NCBI GenBank assembly: GCA_903920485.1
Contig: CAIXMG010000114.1
Location: 1 to 6,167, forward strand
DNA length: 6,167 nt
Reading direction: 5' to 3'
DNA from: an uncultured bacterium
GTDB lineage: Bacteria; Patescibacteriota; Minisyncoccia; Phycocordibacterales; UBA1006
This document shows, piece by piece, positions 1-4,461 of this stretch. Positions within the stretch are counted from its first letter, which is position 1, and each line of letters starts with the position of its first letter. A model generated the notes under the pieces. It did not search any database and was not told where the DNA came from. It saw only the letters and a list, made by a program, of their open reading frames with translations. A program made the translations under genes and the position numbers.

Positions 1-255
1 GGGATTTCCGAGCATCGGGCTCCAGTACGTATAGGACAAGGAATGGGGCGGGTTGAACGACATTACCGTCCCCTTGTCCTCATACGCCTTGCCGTCCCAT
101 TCCCCACGGAAGAAGATCGGCGACCCCACGGTCCAGTCCGTGTCCTGGTTGGTACCAAAAAACCATGCCTTGATCTGGTCAGCGATGGTAAGGGCGTTCC
201 AGACGGCTTCGATGGGGTGGGTAAAGATGGCGGTTGAGGTGGATGAGTATTTCAT
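1..255 (-). CDS. SRPBCC / AHSA1-type protein, 5' part only
   Basis: This gene runs off the left edge of the window, so only its first 85 codons are present and no stop is seen. The reading begins MKYSSTSTAIF and is open throughout. It shows the N-terminal half of the AHSA1 branch of the SRPBCC (START-like) fold: a first strand, the helix motif PIEAVWNAL (about residues 14-22), the motif AWFFG (30-34), DWTVG (40-44), then strands with FFRGEW and the GTV turn. Family members are usually about 140-160 residues, so a bit over half is here. The fold makes a hydrophobic ligand pocket, and ligands of bacterial members are mostly unknown. It is cytoplasmic, with no signal peptide. The start at 255 is supported by an extended -10 box 8 bases upstream and by the lack of any Shine-Dalgarno sequence. 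Such genes often sit beside VOC genes, as here at 1655-2586, with the Pycsar pair in between. Confidence 0.9.
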   Translation of the reverse strand, partial: MKYSSTSTAIFTHPIEAVWNALTIADQIKAWFFGTNQDTDWTVGSPIFFRGEWDGKAYEDKGTVMSFNPPHSLSYTYWSPMLGNP

Positions 256-263
256 AGAGATTG

Positions 264-272
264 ATTATAGCA
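264..272 (-). promoter_or_regulatory. Extended -10 promoter of the SRPBCC gene (probably leaderless)
   Basis: Read on the minus strand, the bases are TGCTATAAT: a perfect TATAAT preceded by the TGn extension. The -35 region at 17-base spacing (TTAGCT) matches only weakly, which is usual for extended -10 promoters. The ATG begins 8 bases after the -10 box, so transcription would start at or within a few bases of the start codon. No ribosome binding site fits in between. Confidence 0.65.
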
Positions 273-281
273 AAATATGAC

Positions 282-404
282 TTATAAGCTAAATAACCCC
301 ATAATCTCCGCATTATGCGTGGAGGAACGTATATGAGCAGTCTTAATCAGAGCAGGAAGCTCATCGTCGGCAATATTAAAAACTAGAAAGAAATGGTTAG
401 GGTA
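282..404 (-). pseudogene. Possible 3' remnant of a lost gene (40 open codons, no start)
   Basis: On the minus strand a frame is open from just after a TGA at 405-407 to a TAA at 282-284. Its 40 codons contain segments such as FNIADDELPALIKTAH and THNAEIMGLFSL, a balanced mix of residues that looks like real protein. There is no ATG until codon 35, so it cannot be an intact gene. It could be the end of a gene cut when the Pycsar pair arrived. Forty stop-free codons are also quite likely by chance, and I recognise no family. It competes with the plus-strand reading at 333-386. Confidence 0.2.
333..386 (+). other. 17-codon plus-strand ORF with a strong Shine-Dalgarno sequence
   Basis: An ATG at 333 lies 7 bases after GGAGG (321-325), a textbook ribosome binding site and better than most in this window. 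The reading MSSLNQSRKLIVGNIKN ends at a TAG. The stretch KLIVGN followed by K and N resembles the conserved N-terminus of triosephosphate isomerase (KLIVGNWKMN), or less closely an RRM protein start. If so, this is a stub of a disrupted gene. An in-frame ATG at 315 would add six codons. The match is only about eight residues, so it may be chance. Confidence 0.2.
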
Positions 405-413
405 TCATATACC
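401..413. terminator. Short hairpin downstream of pycC, possible weak terminator
   Basis: GGTAT and ATACC flank a 3-base loop about 21 bases past the pycC stop. No run of T follows directly on the minus strand, although a T-rich stretch (TTTTTAAT, about 374-382) comes about 20 bases later. It is the only candidate I see for ending the VOC-Pycsar transcript, and it is weak. Confidence 0.2.
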
Positions 414-433
414 ATCGAAAGCTAATCCGTCAC

Positions 434-1141
434 TCAAGGCCTAAGCATGTGCTTTGTCGCGTACACAGTGCAACTTTCGCCAGCAAAGTTTATTGAAAAA
501 GCCTCCCAAATATTTTCGGACTCATTCTTTTTTGATGATTCGGGAAGTTTATCATGGCAGGCTTTTGTAATATAAATCCTGAACGGGTAATTTCGAACAT
601 CCGACAGTTTGGCAGCGAAACTGGGCGCCTTTCCGATCCAAATAAGATCATTATTGTTTCGTATTCCCGCGCGAACAGCTACGGCATCACCAACATCTAT
701 GCCCACGCAGTGCTTTATTTTTATATTATTTTCTCGTATAGACTTAAACTTTTCCCCAGCCTTTTTGTTAAGAACATTTTCAACCATCCAATCAATCTCC
801 CTGGCACAATTAGTGGCGCTTATACTGGGGGCATCATTTTTAAAAACCGCCATTACTCTATCACCATCAAAGCTTCTAATCTCTCCACCATGCACCTTAA
901 TCGAACGAACGCAACAATCCAGGTAGGCTCGGATAACTTTTGTCGTTGTTTGCCAAGGGCAGATTTTTGCTAAGCTAGACGAACCAGCTAAATCGGCATA
1001 CATGAAAACCGCCTCTATTTTTACCGCCCCATCTTTCAGCGTTACACTTTCCGACTCTGGAACAACTGTTCCACTTCTCTCGCTCCAAGAAGTTTCAAGA
1101 ACCGCTTCCATTTCTGAAGTTAGTGACTCCACCCATGACAT
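434..1141 (-). CDS. pycC: Pycsar-type pyrimidine nucleotidyl cyclase
   Basis: A cytoplasmic class III nucleotidyl cyclase domain covers almost all of the 235 residues. In order it shows VFMYADLAGSSSLAK (45-59), with D50 as first metal ligand; HGGEIRSFDGDRVMAVF (84-100), with D94 as second metal ligand; HCVGIDVGDAVAVRAG (144-159); RNNNDLIWIG (161-170); and KAPSFAAKLS (171-180). These blocks are those of the cyclases paired with Pycsar effectors rather than of housekeeping adenylate cyclases. Known members make cCMP or cUMP from CTP or UTP in response to phage; which of the two cannot be told here. Where class III enzymes usually carry Asn and Arg (N-x-A-A-R), this protein has S174 and K178. 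The start lies 3 bases after the pycTM stop, so translation is probably coupled. The gene is AT-rich: one 60-base stretch (721-780) has 16 G or C. It could also be a generic cyclase, but the effector next door makes that unlikely. Confidence 0.9.
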   Translation of the reverse strand: MSWVESLTSEMEAVLETSWSERSGTVVPESESVTLKDGAVKIEAVFMYADLAGSSSLAKICPWQTTTKVIRAYLDCCVRSIKVHGGEIRSFDGDRVMAVFKNDAPSISATNCAREIDWMVENVLNKKAGEKFKSIRENNIKIKHCVGIDVGDAVAVRAGIRNNNDLIWIGKAPSFAAKLSDVRNYPFRIYITKACHDKLPESSKKNESENIWEAFSINFAGESCTVYATKHMLRP

Positions 1142-1144
1142 AAA

Positions 1145-1642
1145 TTATTTTAAATAAACCTTTGACTGGTAAATTGCCACGATCCAAGGAATGACTGAGA
1201 TTATGATAACTACTAGGGAGGCCTTTAAGTATTCGAACTTCTTGTTTAAAATCTCCGCATTTATATGAGTTTGAAAAAGTAAGTCATCGAGATACTTTTC
1301 GGGTGTCATTTTTTTAAAGCTTTCTACAAAATCATCAGCCTTCATTTTGGCTATTGTTCCAAAAAAGACAAGGGATTTGTTTTTTGATTTTGTTTTTGGG
1401 TACTGACTACAGTAAACTAAAATAAGACTGGCAAAAAGTGCTATGAGAGATATGCCAAAAATGATGTACAAATGAATACTCCAACAAATGATTGATGCAC
1501 TTGCATCAGAAAGGACACCGAGCATGGCAATAGAAATTCCTGCGATAAACATAGTTCGGGTATCGTGACGACTAACCCAATCCAGTTTTCTCTGAAGATT
1601 TAACTCAGCTTCCTTAATTTTAATTTCTATATTTGCCTGCAT
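1145..1642 (-). CDS. pycTM: Pycsar membrane effector (PycTM-like)
   Basis: This 165-residue inner-membrane protein matches the Pycsar effector family (formerly DUF5706). A charged N-terminal helix ends in LDWVSRHDTRT (20-30), the position of the family's W-x-x-x-D motif. Two membrane helices follow (about 31-47 and 54-78), then a cytoplasmic part with SLVFFGTIAKM (90-100), YLDDLLFQTHINAEILNKK (117-135), and a last membrane helix (about 139-158). The FFG..AK and Q.....A.IL.KK spacing is what I recognise from this family. By analogy with characterised systems, cCMP or cUMP from PycC activates it to disrupt the membrane and abort infection. It lies 12 bases after a VOC stop codon and 3 bases before pycC. 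The start has no Shine-Dalgarno sequence, and TATAAT directly abuts the ATG. It is strongly AT-rich: positions 1381-1440 hold 18 G or C of 60, against 34 of 60 at 1741-1800 in the neighbouring VOC gene. Confidence 0.87.
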   Translation of the reverse strand: MQANIEIKIKEAELNLQRKLDWVSRHDTRTMFIAGISIAMLGVLSDASASIICWSIHLYIIFGISLIALFASLILVYCSQYPKTKSKNKSLVFFGTIAKMKADDFVESFKKMTPEKYLDDLLFQTHINAEILNKKFEYLKASLVVIIISVIPWIVAIYQSKVYLK

Positions 1643-1654
1643 ATTATAAAAGAT

Positions 1655-2089
1655 TTACTTCCCCGCGTACTTCGCATCATAACTAATCATCCACTTGATC
1701 CCAAACGCATCGTCGGCCATGCCGAAATACGCGCCCCAGAACATGTCGGTCATGGGCAAGTCAGACTTTCCGCCGTTGGCCTGAAGGGCTGTCCACAAAC
1801 GGTCGGCTTCTTCTTTCGAGTCGACGCTGAGCGTCAGGCTGATCGCGTTTCCGAAGACCAGCGTGTGGCCCATGGATTCCAACGCGTCGGTTCCCATGAG
1901 AACTTCGTTTCCAATCATCAATGACACGTGCATGATCTTGTCCCAGTCGGATTCCGGAAGCTGGTCCTTCTGTGGCGTGTCCTTGAAGCGCTGGAGCATC
2001 ACAAATTCGCCACCGAAGACGGATTTGTAAAAGGTGAAGGCCTCTTCGGTCTTGCCCATGAAATTTAAATAGGGGTTGAGTTTGGTCAT
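1655..2089 (-). CDS. VOC-fold protein, PhnB-like (glyoxalase/bleomycin-resistance superfamily)
   Basis: The 144 residues form two beta-alpha-beta-beta-beta modules of the vicinal oxygen chelate fold. The first begins LNPYLNF and carries the family motif EEAFTFYKSVFGGEF (15-29) and IMHVSLMIGN (52-61). The second carries ISLTLSVDS (83-91), an EEADRLWTAL helix (93-102), and ends GAYFGMADDAFGIKWMI (119-135). This is the pattern of the PhnB-like branch (COG2764). H54 and E62 are at places where metal-binding relatives have ligands, but activity is not shown. The protein is cytoplasmic, and its substrate is unknown; relatives are variously annotated as drug-binding, glyoxalase-like or methyltransferase-like, mostly without proof. 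It lies 17 bases after the second VOC gene and 12 bases before pycTM, and has no clear ribosome binding site. Confidence 0.9.
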   Translation of the reverse strand: MTKLNPYLNFMGKTEEAFTFYKSVFGGEFVMLQRFKDTPQKDQLPESDWDKIMHVSLMIGNEVLMGTDALESMGHTLVFGNAISLTLSVDSKEEADRLWTALQANGGKSDLPMTDMFWGAYFGMADDAFGIKWMISYDAKYAGK

Positions 2090-2106
2090 AATATAATGGC
2101 GTAAGG

Positions 2107-2586
2107 TTACTGCTGGTTATAGGCGGCTTCCAAGTCAGCAACAATGATCTTGCCCATCTTCATCATCGCCTGCATCACGCGTCCGGCCTTGACGCGGTCG
2201 GGATCACTCATCAGCCTTGGCAAGGCATCGGGAACCACTTGCCACGAAAGGCCGAATCTGTCCTTCAGCCATCCGCACTGGCTCTGCTGCCCGCCGTCGG
2301 CAATGAGCCCGTCCCAGAAATGATCAACTTCTGCCTGATCAGCACAGCGAATCACAAACGATGTCGCCTCGTTGAACTTGAAAATGGGTCCGCCGTTAAG
2401 GGCCGTGAACTTTGCACCATCGAGTTCGAACGCGACGATCATAACCTTGCTTTCATTGCCCGTCATGCCGTCGGGAGTTCTCACCACATTGAGGATCCTC
2501 GAATTGGGAAACAGGGATACGTACAGGTTTGCAGCTTCCTCCGCATTGTCATCGAACCATAGGAAGGGGGTTACTTTGGGAATCAT
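2107..2586 (-). CDS. VOC-fold protein of the '3-demethylubiquinone-9 3-methyltransferase' family (PF06983/COG3865)
   Basis: This 159-residue protein shows all the signatures of its family: TPFLWFDDNAEEAANLY (6-22), LFPNSRIL (25-32), GGPIFKFNEATSFVI (65-79), then QAEVDHFWDGL (84-94), CGWLKDRFGLSWQVVP (104-119), and a C-terminal helical tail RVMQAMMKMGKI (136-147). Length is typical. The family name is a historic misannotation: these are VOC-fold proteins, not methyltransferases, and the ligand is unknown. It is the first gene of the minus-strand series running into the Pycsar pair. A good promoter ends 6 bases before its ATG and no Shine-Dalgarno sequence is present, so the mRNA is probably leaderless. 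It is diverged from the 1655-2089 VOC gene in sequence although both share the fold, and the two look like old paralogues from separate subfamilies rather than a recent duplication. Confidence 0.92.
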   Translation of the reverse strand: MIPKVTPFLWFDDNAEEAANLYVSLFPNSRILNVVRTPDGMTGNESKVMIVAFELDGAKFTALNGGPIFKFNEATSFVIRCADQAEVDHFWDGLIADGGQQSQCGWLKDRFGLSWQVVPDALPRLMSDPDRVKAGRVMQAMMKMGKIIVADLEAAYNQQ

Positions 2587-2592
2587 AGGTAC

Positions 2593-2621
2593 AGTGTAGC
2601 GGATTGACCCGCTTACCGCAA
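2593..2621 (-). promoter_or_regulatory. Promoter of the VOC-VOC-pycTM-pycC series
   Basis: On the minus strand a -35 box TTGCGG (2616-2621) and a -10 box TACACT (2593-2598) are separated by exactly 17 bases. The ATG of the first VOC gene follows the -10 box after 6 bases (GTACCT), so the predicted transcription start coincides with the A of ATG. With no ribosome binding site available, translation is expected to be leaderless. Confidence 0.65.
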
Positions 2622-2652
2622 CGTGCTACCCTGCCCATTAAATAGCATTCAC

Positions 2653-2667
2653 GTGGGTTGCTCCCAC
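2653..2667. other. GC-rich hairpin upstream of the 2685 gene
   Basis: GTGGG and CCCAC flank the 5-base loop TTGCT, ending 17 bases before the ATG at 2685. No T run follows, so it is not a normal terminator. It could be a leader hairpin or an operator in the divergent intergenic region. I see no strong plus-strand promoter: TTAAAT at 2638-2643 is the best -10 candidate, with a poor -35 box. Confidence 0.25.
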
Positions 2668-2684
2668 ACCCTTAAACAATACGT

Positions 2685-3056
2685 ATGAGCAACTTAGAAC
2701 TCACCCCCGAGCTTTTGCTCAGGTATGTCGGCGGGCAACTTGAGGTTCAGAATCTCAACGAGAAATACCTGTTTCGCGGGGAAATCAACGAATTCATATT
2801 CGATGGCACATCCCTCTGTCTTAATCTCAAATGGATGGCACGGGGCGAGGGCTATCCGCCCATTCCGTCAAAATGGGTCGCCAGCGACAAGCTTGAATAC
2901 AAGATAGGCCTCGAAGCCTATGAGGTTTCCAATATCGGACCAGGGGACGAAGGAGGAGACCGCATCTGCTTAAGCTCTGCCACCACCGGGGAAACAACGA
3001 TTCTCTTTCCGCCAAACGGCAGCAAGCTTGATCATGCCCAAGTGCAAGCAGCATAG
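2685..3056 (+). CDS. Conserved-looking hypothetical protein, 123 residues
   Basis: I do not recognise this family. The only plus-strand gene I accept, it encodes a soluble, mildly acidic protein with no signal peptide or membrane helix. It starts MSNLELTPELLLRYVGGQLEV, continues with strand-like stretches (YLFRGEINEFIFDG, about 28-41; SLCLNLKWMARG, 43-54; DKLEYKIGLEAYEVSNIG, 68-85) and ends in a polar tail. The alternation of charged and hydrophobic residues suggests a small beta-barrel or beta-sandwich. It is accepted as real because no gene occupies the opposite strand, it fills the gap between a divergent promoter and a terminator, and its composition resembles the neighbouring VOC genes. 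The start at 2685 has no clear ribosome binding site. It is divergent from the VOC operon and converges on the DUF1059 gene. Confidence 0.7.
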   Translation: MSNLELTPELLLRYVGGQLEVQNLNEKYLFRGEINEFIFDGTSLCLNLKWMARGEGYPPIPSKWVASDKLEYKIGLEAYEVSNIGPGDEGGDRICLSSATTGETTILFPPNGSKLDHAQVQAA

Positions 3057-3076
3057 CCCAACGTTCACACAATCAA

Positions 3077-3115
3077 ATAAAAATCCCTCACCGAATTCTG
3101 ACGAGGGGTTTTTAT
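3077..3115. terminator. Bidirectional rho-independent terminator
   Basis: A 13-base stem (3077-3089 with 3103-3115, one G-T pair, core CCCTC/GAGGG) closes a 13-base loop and is flanked by an A run on the left and a T run on the right, so it works on both strands. It sits 20 bases after the stop of the plus-strand gene at 2685-3056 and 1 base after the stop of the minus-strand DUF1059 gene, ending both transcripts. Confidence 0.9.
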
Positions 3116-3116
3116 G

Positions 3117-3332
3117 TTATGCGTCCGGCGTTTCCGCCCAGGTCTTCTTGAAGTCCTCTTCCCATTTGACCATCATCGGGTCGTCCTTCGGAGTGGATTC
3201 CACGGTAGCTGCCATGTCCGGATGCGCTGATTTAAGGTGTTCCATGCCGACGACCATCATCTCGTCATAGCTGTTCGCCGACATTGCCTCGTCGCACGGT
3301 CCGCCCATCTGTTTGCAAGTAAGTGTTTTCAT
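3117..3332 (-). CDS. DUF1059 small protein with a possible C2H2 metal site
   Basis: The 71 residues match the DUF1059 family: an N-terminal KTLTCKQMGGPCDEAM (2-17), where the family has C...G..C, a helix SYDEMMVVGMEHLKSAH (21-37) and an acidic tail. C6, C13, H32 and H37 are arranged C-x6-C-x18-H-x4-H, which looks like a zinc site, although no function is established for the family. Length is typical or slightly long because of the tail DDPMMVKWEEDFKKTWAE. It is cytoplasmic. It is the last gene of the minus-strand operon, 28 bases after the peptidase E gene, and runs straight into the terminator at 3077-3115. Its leader contains AAAAAGGAG followed by a hairpin (see 3337-3350), so its translation may be separately controlled. 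Confidence 0.9.
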   Translation of the reverse strand: MKTLTCKQMGGPCDEAMSANSYDEMMVVGMEHLKSAHPDMAATVESTPKDDPMMVKWEEDFKKTWAETPDA

Positions 3333-3336
3333 ATAA

Positions 3337-3351
3337 GAGTAAGTTTACTCC
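3337..3351 (-). promoter_or_regulatory. Hairpin and distant Shine-Dalgarno in the DUF1059 leader
   Basis: On the minus strand the leader reads AAAAAGGAGTAAACTTACTC, then TTAT and ATG. GAGTA and TACTC can pair around a 4-base loop (3337-3350). GGAG (3348-3351) is 15 bases from the ATG, too far for normal initiation. Folding the hairpin would shorten this distance but also bury GAG. It may be a translational switch, a protein operator or chance. Confidence 0.35.
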
Positions 3352-3360
3352 TTTTTAAAA

Positions 3361-4020
3361 CTAATTCAAGACAAGATATTCTCCATCGCTTATAACCTCA
3401 ACCTTTCCATCAACCACCGTGATAGCCGACCAGTCATCAAGGGCATAGATCTTCCCCGCAACCTCTTCCGCAACGCTATCAAGGTAATCCTTTGTTGCAT
3501 GAGGAAAATCCGGCGAGTTGAGGTGCGGGCGAATATACAGATCAACAAGGCCAAGGCCCTCGTTTGCAGAATAGCCAAAGACCGATTCATAATAGATCTG
3601 CTTGTCCTTGTTGCCAAGGATCAGCGTTGGTGACACCACCATGCTCCCTGCGCTGATCCCCGCCCACACCTTCGTTGCAAGTAAGTCGGGCAGGATTTCC
3701 CTTAGTCCTGACTCGATGATCCATCGCATAAGGTGCGGTGAATTTCCTCCCGAAAAGAACAGGACGTCAGCCGCTTCAAGTCTTGGTAACCAGACCTCCT
3801 TGGGTAATGCCGAGATGTCGACGATGTCGAGTGAGTCAACTCCCTGTTTGAGAATATTTTCAAGGTCGTTGATGAACCAGTCCTTGGAACCAGATTCCAC
3901 GTTCATAGCGGTCGGAATAAATGCGATGAATGTTTCGGATGAAGGTTTTCCGACCAACCCAAACAAAGCCCGTGAGATCGCGGGAGTGGAGAGGCCATTT
4001 GATGTAAGAAGGAATTTCAT
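3361..4020 (-). CDS. Peptidase E-like protein (family S51, class I glutamine amidotransferase-like fold)
   Basis: This 219-residue cytoplasmic protein has the peptidase E layout. It begins MKFLLTSNGLSTPAI, followed by FIAFIPTAMN (31-40). The FFSGGNSPHLM segment (88-98) matches the family's GGN oxyanion loop, and VWAGISAGSMV (118-128) is the nucleophile elbow with S123 as the predicted catalytic serine. RPHLNSPDFP (164-173) supplies H166 as predicted base. The family's acidic third residue would lie around YALDDWSAI (192-200). Characterised relatives cleave Asp-X dipeptides, but many S51 proteins in small genomes are untested, so substrate is inferred only. Length is normal for the family. It lies 47 bases after the YunG-like gene and 28 before DUF1059. 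The start at 4020 is chosen from the typical MKFLLTSNG onset; no clear Shine-Dalgarno sequence precedes it. Confidence 0.9.
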   Translation of the reverse strand: MKFLLTSNGLSTPAISRALFGLVGKPSSETFIAFIPTAMNVESGSKDWFINDLENILKQGVDSLDIVDISALPKEVWLPRLEAADVLFFSGGNSPHLMRWIIESGLREILPDLLATKVWAGISAGSMVVSPTLILGNKDKQIYYESVFGYSANEGLGLVDLYIRPHLNSPDFPHATKDYLDSVAEEVAGKIYALDDWSAITVVDGKVEVISDGEYLVLN

Positions 4021-4051
4021 AGAAAGCTTTTCTTTTGGTCGAGTAACAAGT

Positions 4052-4063
4052 AAGGATATCCTT
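4052..4063. other. 12-base perfect palindrome between YunG-like and peptidase E genes
   Basis: AAGGATATCCTT is fully self-complementary and overlaps none of the coding sequence of the 3361-4020 gene. It starts 31 bases before that gene's ATG and lies 4 bases past the YunG-like stop codon. It could be an operator for a dimeric regulator or chance; a single copy is seen in the window. Confidence 0.2.
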
Positions 4064-4067
4064 TGCC

Positions 4068-4460
4068 TTAATTTTGATCTCTATCAGATAAGTATACCTT
4101 AAATCGACTTTTCAAGAGACCCAGCCTTTCGGCCGTTCCGGGATAAGAAAGAATGCTTTCCGAGGAAGAATTTTCTGCTACCAAGCCTTCGGGAAGATTT
4201 CCTTGAAACTGATCAAGGGTAAAATCAACCTCTTGCCCATCGGGAAGCAGGTTTGAAAAATGGGATTTCATATGGGCAAGTTCCGGCACTTGTTTTAAAG
4301 ACCGATATAACATTTCGCCTCCGAATAGTTCCTGCGCCAAAAGCGCTACTACAGCGCAATGGCCATAGAGAGGATTTTCTGAAGTCCAACCTGAAGGATC
4401 AAAGCTGGTGTCAGCTCGACATATTTGAATAACAACTTTTTGGAAATAATTATGAGTCAT
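4068..4460 (-). CDS. YunG-like protein, possible Cys/His/Asp catalytic centre
   Basis: This 130-residue protein resembles the YunG family, whose function is not established. It carries the recognisable series DTSFDPSGWTSENPLYGHC (17-35), a helix AVVALLAQELFGGEML (36-51), SHFSNLLPDGQEVDFTLDQF (66-85) and a C-terminal helix near AERLGLLKSRF (110-120). C35 at a helix start, H67, and D74 or D79 are ordered like a papain or transglutaminase-type active site, but that is my inference. There is no signal peptide or membrane segment. The start is firm: GAGGA (4467-4471) lies 6 bases upstream, inside the last codons of the MFS gene, and the ATG follows the MFS stop after one base. This indicates coupled translation with the exporter, so it may act on something connected with that transport. 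Confidence 0.8.
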   Translation of the reverse strand: MTHNYFQKVVIQICRADTSFDPSGWTSENPLYGHCAVVALLAQELFGGEMLYRSLKQVPELAHMKSHFSNLLPDGQEVDFTLDQFQGNLPEGLVAENSSSESILSYPGTAERLGLLKSRFKVYLSDRDQN

Positions 4461-4461
4461 A

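Noticed and set aside
43..280. Plus-strand open frames of 64 and 75 codons at the left edge
   Set aside because: They are antisense to the SRPBCC gene, whose minus-strand translation carries family motifs.
554..973. Plus-strand open frames opposite pycC (139 and 105 codons)
   Set aside because: They are antisense to a well-supported cyclase, have no recognisable domain and no plausible promoter.
1761..2144. 127-codon minus-strand frame overlapping both VOC genes
   Set aside because: It is an alternative frame of the VOC genes with low-complexity, Arg-rich composition.
3602..4102. 166-codon plus-strand frame opposite peptidase E
   Set aside because: It is antisense to a peptidase E gene with GGN and GISAGS motifs; Ser-rich composition suggests a shadow.
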